A stretch of DNA of 37,000 nucleotides from Ramlibacter sp. (GTDB lineage Bacteria > Pseudomonadota > Gammaproteobacteria > Burkholderiales > Burkholderiaceae_C). This document shows, piece by piece, positions 31,760-37,000 of the stretch; within the stretch, counting starts at the first letter, position 1; each line of letters begins with the position of its first letter. The notes beneath the pieces are model-generated. The model was not told the DNA's origin and did not search any database. It saw nothing but the letters and a program-made list of their open reading frames with translations. The stretch is taken from the NCBI GenBank assembly GCA_028292245.1, contig JAQGMS010000528.1, positions 1-37,000 of the forward strand, in the 5' to 3' direction. Position numbers and translations under genes: made by a program.

Positions 31760-32320
31760 ATGGCGTACCTGACGCTGGCGAGTGCGAGAGCCGCGGCGGC
31801 AAGTCCGACGGTCGAGTTGGCGCAAAAGAGCCTGCGCGCATCAGCCGCGGCGGCGCCGATGACGCAGTCCTTCGACGTTTTCCTGTCGCATTGCGTCAGG
31901 GACGCGAGAGCCATCGAAGGGGTGCGGACACTACTGATGAGATCCGGCCTATCCGTTTACGTTGACTGGATCGACGATCCCCTTCTCAGCCGCAACTCCG
32001 TCACGCCACTGACGGCGGCAACGCTTCGGGCACGCATGCGAAGGTCCTCATCTCTGATCTTTGCAACCTCTGAAGCATCGCCCAGCTCGCGGTGGATGCC
32101 CTGGGAGTTGGGATACTTCGACGGGTACAAACCCGAGCACGTCGCCATACTGCCGTTGATCGAGAGTGGGCAGGGGTTCGGAGGGCAGGAGTACCTCGGC
32201 CTGTATCCCAAGTTGGAGGACGTCGGTGCAGGCCTTGGCCGGCTGGGCATGCCTCTCCGCGGCGGCGGCACGATGAGCGCCGCGGAGTTTGTTCGTGGCG
32301 GGGCGCACATAGTCGTCTGA
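31760..32320 (+). CDS. TIR domain protein (second, divergent)
   Basis: This 186-residue protein has a short Ala-rich N-terminal helix (MAYLTLASARAAA) and a TIR domain: FDVFLSHCVRDA (38-49), VYVDWIDDPLLSR around the BB loop, and SSRWMPWELGYFDG with the candidate catalytic Glu116. This is the common stand-alone bacterial TIR family, members of which occur in Thoeris loci. I chose the ATG at 31760 because GGGAG lies eight bases upstream; the ATG two codons earlier is too close. It is divergent from the ThsB-like gene across 215 bp. An NADase or cyclase activity is expected from the family. Confidence 0.88.
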   Translation: MAYLTLASARAAAASPTVELAQKSLRASAAAAPMTQSFDVFLSHCVRDARAIEGVRTLLMRSGLSVYVDWIDDPLLSRNSVTPLTAATLRARMRRSSSLIFATSEASPSSRWMPWELGYFDGYKPEHVAILPLIESGQGFGGQEYLGLYPKLEDVGAGLGRLGMPLRGGGTMSAAEFVRGGAHIVV

Positions 32321-32459
32321 TCACGACCGCGGCGAGAACACGCCATCCGCGGACCTGGCTCTAGTCGCCCTCTGCAGCCCGACCGTCCTAGGTGTCGGAG
32401 CGAAGCAAGCAAGGGCCGTACCGCGCGCACATCGGCATGAGCGATAGCCCTTGCACACC

Positions 32460-32483
32460 GGCCATGCACGCATCTGCATGGCC
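32460..32483. terminator. Strong hairpin downstream of the second TIR gene
   Basis: GGCCATGCA (32460-32468) and TGCATGGCC (32475-32483) form perfect 9-bp arms around a six-base loop, 140 bp after the TIR stop and 89 bp before the zinc-ribbon start. No T-run follows. It may be a terminator for the TIR gene or an operator for the next gene. The surrounding 32321-32571 holds no gene I can support. Confidence 0.45.
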
Positions 32484-32571
32484 ATCCGTCCTCTCGCGTC
32501 CACGGGCCCGTCTCCAGAGGCCTGATCTGCTGCCGGGCTTGCAGCGAAGAAGCGTCGCTACCGTTGGTGCG

Positions 32572-32766
32572 GTGAATGGTCCAGGGCAGCCCTGTCCGTA
32601 CTGCGGCAGCGACGACATCGCTGCCGTCCTGCTGACCGACGGCGAGCCTTCGACGGCTTCCCCCTTCTGGATCGCCTGCCCGAGCGACGACTCTCCGGCC
32701 TTCGGCTGCTGCTCCTGTGGTTGCACGTACGGCAACTGGCTGGAGCAGTACTCCGGGTACAGGTAG
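32572..32766 (+). CDS. Small zinc-ribbon-like protein
   Basis: This 64-residue protein contains CPYC (8-11) and a dense second cluster CCSCGC (46-51), plus Cys36. That is enough for one or two zinc sites. It ends in an aromatic-rich tail (YGNWLEQYSGY). I chose the GTG at 32572, since the longer frame upstream has non-protein-like Arg/Pro composition. It has 51 bp to the next gene on the same strand. No named family is recognised. Confidence 0.55.
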   Translation: MNGPGQPCPYCGSDDIAAVLLTDGEPSTASPFWIACPSDDSPAFGCCSCGCTYGNWLEQYSGYR

Positions 32767-32817
32767 CCGGCCCTCTTCGCTGTCCCGGAGCTGGCGAGCT
32801 GGCGATACCGTTCGGCC

Positions 32818-33150
32818 GTGGCAAAGGCTGGTCGGCGCTCGAGCGTCCTGGGGGACCGGTTGTGGAACGGCCAGGGCCAGGAGTGGATGGGCACACTCGG
32901 CTCCTGGGCAAGCTTCGAGGACGTGGCTTCCTTGCTGACCGCGGGCTCACCCGTGGTCGTCCACGGGTTCGGCAGGCCCTTCCGCGACCTGGCTGTTGCG
33001 GATGCTCCTGCGTTCTGGCTGCGGGTGCGCGACCACTTCCAGATACCGGGGACCACATCCGCGGAACCGGACGACGAGGGTCTGACGTACGCAGCCCAGG
33101 TCTGGCGAAAGGAAGGCGAGCGTCTGCTCGGGTTCGTCGAGTTCTGCTGA
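32818..33150 (+). CDS. Hypothetical protein
   Basis: This 110-residue soluble protein has no signal or membrane segment. It shows a well-ordered alternation of helices and strands (SWASFEDVASLL, PAFWLRVRDHF, and a final strand ERLLGFVEFC). The GTG start is the first in frame; a later internal start cannot be excluded. It follows the zinc-ribbon gene and may be cotranscribed. A short hairpin, CTGCT-gacg-AGCAG, overlaps its stop (33144-33157). Function is unknown. Confidence 0.6.
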   Translation: MAKAGRRSSVLGDRLWNGQGQEWMGTLGSWASFEDVASLLTAGSPVVVHGFGRPFRDLAVADAPAFWLRVRDHFQIPGTTSAEPDDEGLTYAAQVWRKEGERLLGFVEFC

Positions 33151-33157
33151 CGAGCAG
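33144..33157. terminator. Short hairpin at a convergent gene junction
   Basis: CTGCT-gacg-AGCAG overlaps the stop codon of the upstream plus-strand gene in the 63-bp gap before the convergent lipoprotein gene. A larger pairing, GTGAGCG (33164-33170) with CGCTCAC (33211-33217), spans the remainder. Either could end transcription. Confidence 0.35.
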
Positions 33158-33213
33158 TGGGCTGTGAGCGAGTAGTCCGCTCCCCTGCGGCGAGAGCCGG
33201 CCCTAGCCGTCGC

Positions 33214-33789
33214 TCACGCGGGGACGACGAGGTAGGGCATCTCCTTGCCGAGACCTTGCGCCGTGGGCGAGGAGGCGGGTTGCGTGCCGCAGGTGTCCGT
33301 GAAGACCTCGCGGAAGTCGGCTTGCACGCCCCACATGTACTGGCCGGGAGGCAGGGGGGTGCCCGTCTCGTCCGTGGCGGGCAAGGTCACGTCGAGCCGC
33401 TGACCTGTCGCCGGAGCACCGCGGAGCAGGGTGATGCGGCGGGCGAACGGGCCGTTGGTGATGTCGATGCCCTCGCGGACGATGACCGCGTAGACCTCGT
33501 CGAGCCGGACGTGCTTGGCCTCGCTGATGGTCACGCTCACGCGGGCGGGCTCGGAGACGCTGGTCGGGATGCGGTGGTAGGAGCCGCCGTCGAGGCTGAT
33601 GTCGAAGGCGGGCCGCATCCCACCGGCAGCGACAGGTCCTGTGGGGACCGGGTGCACGGGCGAGCATGAGGCCGAGCTTGCGGAGGGTCCGTTCGCGGCG
33701 ACCGTGGTCCCGCCGCATGATCCGGTCAGCAAGGCCACAGCGACGACCAGGGGGATGCGCATGCTCATGAGACGCAGCATGAGGCCCAT
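33214..33789 (-). CDS. Putative lipoprotein of unknown function
   Basis: This 191-residue protein has an N-terminal hydrophobic signal (MRIPLVVAVALLTGSC) with lipobox LTGSC, followed by a Ser/Pro-rich linker and a beta-rich domain (about 55-170; for example ARVSVTISEAKHVRLDEVYAVIV). It should be anchored outside the membrane. Several Met starts lie at the N-terminus; the earliest is given, while the Met at 33762 would give the neatest signal peptide. It is the only gene on its strand between convergent neighbours. No family is recognised. Confidence 0.7.
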   Translation of the reverse strand: MGLMLRLMSMRIPLVVAVALLTGSCGGTTVAANGPSASSASCSPVHPVPTGPVAAGGMRPAFDISLDGGSYHRIPTSVSEPARVSVTISEAKHVRLDEVYAVIVREGIDITNGPFARRITLLRGAPATGQRLDVTLPATDETGTPLPPGQYMWGVQADFREVFTDTCGTQPASSPTAQGLGKEMPYLVVPA

Positions 33790-33819
33790 CGGTTCGCGCC
33801 GAGGGTAAGTGCCGCTAGG

Positions 33820-34215
33820 TCATGAACACGGGGCAGCTCGCGACCGGTTGTAAACGCGAGCGGACTCGACGGCGTGCCAGGCCAACCTCGGATCGCTGGA
33901 GGCGATCCAAACCGCAGCCGGTGTGCGCTGCGGCTCCATCACCAGTCGAGCATAACGACGGGTCGCGCGCTGCGCGGCAACCACCGCCAGCAACTTCCCC
34001 ACCAGCCAGGACCGCTCACGACCAGCCTCTACGGCCCCGAGAACTCCAGCGGGTCGGCGTGGCCCATCACCAAGGGCCGAGGCCAGAGCGCGTTCAGCCG
34101 CGCGGAAGTTCTCCATGCCCGGCAGGCTGCGCGCCCATCGCTCCAGGAACGCTCCAAACGCTCCACCGCCCGCCGTGCGGGCTACCGCTCCACACACGGA
34201 AGCCGACCGCTGCAC
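33820..34215 (-). CDS. Doubtful hypothetical protein
   Basis: This 131-codon GTG-start ORF has a codon pattern acceptable for a high-GC gene and helical-looking segments (MENFRAAERALASALG, WLVGKLLAVVAAQRATRRYARLVM). No ribosome site is visible and no family is recognised. The alternative is a 550-bp non-coding gap between the lipoprotein and the next small gene. It may be the remnant of a larger gene of the island. Confidence 0.35.
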   Translation of the reverse strand: MQRSASVCGAVARTAGGGAFGAFLERWARSLPGMENFRAAERALASALGDGPRRPAGVLGAVEAGRERSWLVGKLLAVVAAQRATRRYARLVMEPQRTPAAVWIASSDPRLAWHAVESARVYNRSRAAPCS

Positions 34216-34340
34216 TGCCGCGAGCGGCCACCAGGCTCCGCCGGTCGCCCTCGAGCCCGACGCGGTCCCTGACGTGCGGCAGCGCGAACGGGATGCACCT
34301 GCGCGGTGTCAGGGCTGTGGTCGTCCCAGGGCGAGGCGCC

Positions 34341-34547
34341 TCAGGCGGTGCGCTGCGGGTCCAAGTACCCAGCCGCCGGCACGACCCGCAGTACCTCCTC
34401 CGGCGCCAGAACCCTCGGTCGGCCCACGAAGCCGTTCCGCACCGCGAGACCGTCGGCCGTCAGCTCGACCGTGCCCAGGAACCAGTCGTCCTCCGTCTCG
34501 ACAACCATCAGTTCACCCGCGCCAAGAACCCACAGCCCATCATCCAC
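34341..34547 (-). CDS. Small hypothetical protein
   Basis: This 68-residue protein starts with DDGLWVLGAGELMVVETEDD and contains FVGRPRVLAPEEVLRVVPA. The regular beta pattern reads as a real small domain. I chose the GTG at 34547 with GGGGG-rich sequence upstream; an ATG at 34613 would add 22 less plausible Cys/Trp-rich residues. It lies downstream of the integrase and HTH genes on the same strand, after a 150-bp gap. Function is unknown. Confidence 0.5.
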   Translation of the reverse strand: MDDGLWVLGAGELMVVETEDDWFLGTVELTADGLAVRNGFVGRPRVLAPEEVLRVVPAAGYLDPQRTA

Positions 34548-34699
34548 GGCCCCCACACCAGTCCAAGCACCACACAGACAAGAAGACCAACGGCAGCCGT
34601 ATAGGTCCTCCATCCACCAAGATCAACTACACCAACCTCACCGAACCACACACTGGTCTCATCGAGAACGACAACCCTCGTTGTCACTACAGACGGGCG

Positions 34700-34981
34700 T
34701 CACCCGTACCGCTGGCGGGCGCCCTGGCGACTGATGCCGAGGGCCCGGCCGACCGCGGCCCAGCTGGCCCCGGCAGCGAGGGCCTGGAGCGCCTGTCGCT
34801 CCATCTCGCGCTCGAGCACCAGCTGCTGACCACGGAGCTCGGCCAGGCGGAGCAAGGCGTCCCGGGCCGACCCTGAGATCGACCGGACCGGCTGTCGTCG
34901 CGAGGGCGCCGTCACACGGAAGACCGGCTCGAGGCGGGGAGCGGCCCGCCGCTCAGCCCGCCTCCGCGACGCCCTGCCCAT
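34700..34981 (-). CDS. Small helix-turn-helix DNA-binding protein
   Basis: This 93-residue basic protein has an Arg-rich N-terminus, a charged helix (about 50-66) and a C-terminal helix-turn-helix (about 64-92; GASWAAVGRALGISRQGARQRYG) similar to sigma region 4 or resolvase-type domains. Its ATG overlaps the integrase 3' end by 29 bp, so the two are cotranscribed. In such islands small HTH proteins often regulate excision or integrase expression. That role is inferred. Confidence 0.75.
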   Translation of the reverse strand: MGRASRRRAERRAAPRLEPVFRVTAPSRRQPVRSISGSARDALLRLAELRGQQLVLEREMERQALQALAAGASWAAVGRALGISRQGARQRYG

Positions 34982-36260
34982 CGCTGTCCTCCCCCCGCGG
35001 TGGCAGAAGGAGGTCCTCGATGCGCTGCGTGGCCTCGCGCTGCAGCCGATCGACCCGGTGGGCGTACAGATCCATCGTGGTCGACCAGGACGAGTGCCCC
35101 AGCAGCTGCTGCACGACCTTCGGGTGGACGCCGGACTCGAGGGCGAGCGTGGCGCAGGAGTGTCGGGCGTCGTGCAACCGGATCACCGGGACGCCGGCGG
35201 CCTTGGCGGCCAGCTGGAACAGTTCAGTGAGCCGCTGCGGGTGGATCGGCCGCAGGTCCTCGCCGAGGAAGACAAACCCCTCGCCCAACCCCTCCGGAGC
35301 GGTCCATGGAGCGTCTGGAGCGTTGGTGGAGCGGTCCTGCGGTACCTCGCTCCAGGCTTCGCCGAACAGGAGCCCGGCAGCGTTGGCGGCCTGCACCTGT
35401 TGGGCGTCCCGGTGCGCCCGCAGCGCCGCCACCGTGCCGGCCCCGAGGTCGATGGTGCGCCGGCCGGTGCCCTTCGGCCCTTTCGTGATCACGTTGTAGT
35501 CGGTGTCGGTAGTCCGTTGCGTGGTCACCCGCAGGAAGGCCCGGTCCAGGTCGACATCGCACCAGCGCAGACCGGCCAGCTCACCGCGGCGCAACCCGCA
35601 CGACAGCGCGACCAGCCAGGCGGCGTACAGCGGGTCCGCACGCACGGCGGTGAGGAACCGCATCGCCTGCTCCGCGGCCCAGACCGTCGCCTCGTACTTC
35701 CGGCGCTTCGGCGGGACGGCCTTCACGACCGGACTCACCGGCAGCAGGTCGTCCCGGACCGCGTCACCGAACGCCTTGCTCAGCACCCGGTGCACCGTCC
35801 GCACCGTCGTCGGCGACAGCGGTCGGCCGTTGCGCCCGCCCGCGGTGATCAAGAACGCGTAGTGGGCGGTCAGCTGGGCGCCCGTCAGCCCAGCCAGCGG
35901 TACTTCGCCGATCCCGGGACGCACATAGCGGTCGACGCAGGTCCGGTAGTTGGTCCAGGCCGCCACCTCGAGCGTCGGCCGGACCCGGAGCAGCCACTCG
36001 TCGAGATAGGCAGCCACGGTGAGCTTGGTGATCGCCGGCACCACGCCCCGTGCCGCCTTGGCCAGCACCTCGGCCAGCGCGTCCTGCGCCTCGCGCTTGG
36101 TGGCGAAGCCGCCCTTCACCAGCTGCCGGCGGTGCCCGGGCTGCCCGGTGACGTCGACCTTGTAGAACCACGACCCGTGGGCCTTGGAGCAGGCCAGCTT
36201 CCGGCCGCGGTCGTCCCGCCGTACCGGGCAGGGGCACCGCTTGAACACTGATCCGCGCAT
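34953..36260 (-). CDS. Tyrosine site-specific integrase
   Basis: This 435-residue recombinase has an N-terminal Cys-rich segment (RCPCPV and ACSKAHGSW), an arm/core-binding SAM-like domain (about 80-175) and the catalytic domain with Arg224 (CGLRRGEL), Lys260 or Lys263, HxxR as His363/Arg366 (HDARHS), His389 (LGHSSW) and nucleophile Tyr399 (MDLYAH). All catalytic residues are present, so it may be active. The ATG at 36260 has GGAG nine bases upstream. It lies 138 bp from the intact tRNA-Arg, its likely target. An inverted repeat precedes the gene. Confidence 0.95.
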   Translation of the reverse strand: MRGSVFKRCPCPVRRDDRGRKLACSKAHGSWFYKVDVTGQPGHRRQLVKGGFATKREAQDALAEVLAKAARGVVPAITKLTVAAYLDEWLLRVRPTLEVAAWTNYRTCVDRYVRPGIGEVPLAGLTGAQLTAHYAFLITAGGRNGRPLSPTTVRTVHRVLSKAFGDAVRDDLLPVSPVVKAVPPKRRKYEATVWAAEQAMRFLTAVRADPLYAAWLVALSCGLRRGELAGLRWCDVDLDRAFLRVTTQRTTDTDYNVITKGPKGTGRRTIDLGAGTVAALRAHRDAQQVQAANAAGLLFGEAWSEVPQDRSTNAPDAPWTAPEGLGEGFVFLGEDLRPIHPQRLTELFQLAAKAAGVPVIRLHDARHSCATLALESGVHPKVVQQLLGHSSWSTTMDLYAHRVDRLQREATQRIEDLLLPPRGEDSDGQGVAEAG

Positions 36261-36270
36261 CGTGGAGCTC

Positions 36271-36287
36271 CTCACCGTGATGGTGAG
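36271..36287. promoter_or_regulatory. Inverted repeat upstream of the integrase gene
   Basis: CTCACC-gtgat-GGTGAG has perfect 6-bp arms and lies 10 bp before the integrase ATG, around its ribosome site. It could be an operator or a translation-blocking hairpin controlling integrase level. Confidence 0.4.
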
Positions 36288-36397
36288 AGCGTCAGGGCTT
36301 CGGAGGCCGGGAAACGAATCCGGTAGCAATCTGTGAACAACTTCGGGTGCTCGGCGACCCAGGTGGGGGGCTCACCCCCTCTGACCTGCGGTTCTGT

Positions 36398-36440
36398 GTG
36401 CGCCCGAAGGGATTCGAACCCCTAACCTCTTGATCCGTAG
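36398..36440 (-). repeat. attR: Right attachment site within tRNA-Arg
   Basis: This is the second copy of the 43-bp repeat, identical to 27615-27657 and here part of the intact tRNA. Beyond it on the island side, a 13-mer CTCTGACCTGCGG (36379-36391) is shared with 27594-27606, separated by a few divergent bases. Confidence 0.9.
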
Positions 36441-36471
36441 TCAAGTGCTCTATCCGTTGAGCTACGGGCGC
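36399..36471 (-). tRNA. tRNA-Arg (anticodon ACG)
   Basis: The 73-base minus-strand sequence folds into a full cloverleaf: acceptor GCGCCCG/CGGGCGC, D stem GCTC/GAGC, anticodon stem CTTGA/TCAAG with loop CTACGGA (anticodon ACG), and T stem AGGGG/CCCTT with TTCGAAT. The discriminator is A. No CCA follows in the DNA (next bases CAC), so the tail must be added enzymatically. The 3' half appears to be supplied by the island. Confidence 0.97.
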
Positions 36472-36527
36472 GCGCCGTCCCGAGGGACGACTCGGGAGAG
36501 CATACCGGACCGGCCCCGGACCAGTTC

Positions 36528-37000
36528 TCAGCCCGCGACCCGCACCGCACCGGCGTAGTTGTCCTGGAACCAGCCGGACAGCGACACCACCCGCACCACG
36601 TCTCCGGAGTGCGGCGCGTGGATCAGCTGGCCGTTGCCGATGTACATGCCCATGTGGTGCAGGTCGGAGTGGAAGAAGATCAGGTCGCCCGGCTGCAGCT
36701 CGCTCTGGCTGACGTGCCGGCCAGCGTTCCACTGGGCACCGGTGTAGTGCGGCAGCGAGATGCCGGCCTGGCCGTAGGCGTACATCGTCAGCCCGGAGCA
36801 GTCGAAGCTGTCCGGCCCCCCGGCGCCCCACACGTACGGGTCGCCCTGCTGGGCCATGGCCGCCTGGACCGCGATCTGCGCGGCGTTCCCGGAGTAGTGG
36901 GTCGGGCGCGAGAAGGTCGGCACGCGGGGACCGTGCGAGAACGCGCTGGCGGCCGAAGCGGCGGCGGCCGCCTGCGCGGCCAGCGCCGCGGCCCGGGCCT
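36528..37000 (-). CDS. NlpC/P60 family cell-wall peptidase, 5' end outside the window
   Basis: The visible 157 residues are the C-terminal part of a secreted gamma-D-glutamyl endopeptidase. An Ala-rich linker precedes the NlpC/P60 domain, which has the catalytic Cys in FDCSGL, the first His in HHMGMYIG and a third polar residue in IHAPHSG. LPHYTGAQWNAG and LQPGDLIFFH are typical. The reading frame runs off the right edge, so the signal peptide and any coiled-coil region are not seen. It belongs to the chromosome beyond the island. Confidence 0.9.
   Translation of the reverse strand, partial: ARAAALAAQAAAAASAASAFSHGPRVPTFSRPTHYSGNAAQIAVQAAMAQQGDPYVWGAGGPDSFDCSGLTMYAYGQAGISLPHYTGAQWNAGRHVSQSELQPGDLIFFHSDLHHMGMYIGNGQLIHAPHSGDVVRVVSLSGWFQDNYAGAVRVAG

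Larger units (their letters stand above)
27616..36440. mobile_element. Integrative island of about 8.8 kb in tRNA-Arg(ACG)
   Basis: Direct repeats of the tRNA-Arg 3' half bound the segment, and a tyrosine integrase gene lies directly beside the intact tRNA copy. The repeat starts at the anticodon loop, a common crossover site for such integrases. Cargo includes a sigma factor and Kelch protein, a HIT hydrolase, two TIR-domain proteins with a membrane protein, a zinc-ribbon protein, a lipoprotein and small unknown genes. No replication, conjugation or phage structural genes are visible, so it is a small genomic island or a remnant that may depend on a helper. Confidence 0.85.

Noticed and set aside
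32001-32469. Minus-strand ORFs opposite the second TIR gene
   Set aside because: They are antisense to a clearly recognisable TIR domain and have no protein-like features.
35058-36251. 397-codon plus-strand ORF opposite the integrase
   Set aside because: It is the antisense shadow of the integrase and is rich in Arg, Gln, His and Gly.

Overview
The window is GC-rich DNA with GTG and TTG starts, tightly coupled genes with ATGA/GTGA overlaps, a mycofactocin-type short-chain dehydrogenase, IclR regulators and paired split acyl-CoA dehydrogenases. This points to an actinomycete (Actinomycetota). I cannot name the genus.

Positions 289-26406 hold one large catabolic region. On the minus strand a ribBA-SDR pair (289-2467) faces an IclR gene, an aldehyde dehydrogenase and a flavin reductase on the plus strand (2638-5514). 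Two long minus-strand blocks follow. Block B (14340 down to 5549) has a luciferase-like flavin monooxygenase, a complete branched-chain-amino-acid-type ABC importer, a small unknown protein, an enone reductase of the CurA/PTGR type and the two subunits of a SCOT-type CoA-transferase. Block A (23183 down to 14584) has two acyl-CoA dehydrogenase subunits, an NDP-forming acyl-CoA synthetase, an HMG-CoA-lyase-like protein, a CaiB/BaiF CoA-transferase, a crotonase and a zinc alcohol dehydrogenase. A second IclR gene (23358-24164) faces a plus-strand operon of two more crotonases and a hotdog thioesterase. Together these could import a hydrophobic alicyclic or terpenoid-like compound, oxygenate and reduce it, activate it to a CoA thioester and run a modified beta-oxidation. 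The substrate is not visible in the sequence.

Positions 26407-27615 look like decayed or weakly coding DNA next to an old tRNA 3' end. Positions 27616-36440 form an 8.8-kb integrative island. It is bounded by a perfect 43-bp direct repeat of the tRNA-Arg(ACG) 3' half and carries its tyrosine integrase beside the intact tRNA. The cargo is a SigE-family sigma factor with a membrane Kelch protein, a HIT hydrolase, a DUF1863/ThsB-like TIR gene coupled to a three-helix membrane protein, a divergent second TIR protein, a zinc-ribbon protein, a lipoprotein and several unknown small proteins. The two-TIR plus membrane-protein locus (30566-32320) is the best candidate for a new, Thoeris-like defence system. 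Chromosomal sequence resumes with tRNA-Arg and an NlpC/P60 peptidase cut by the right edge.
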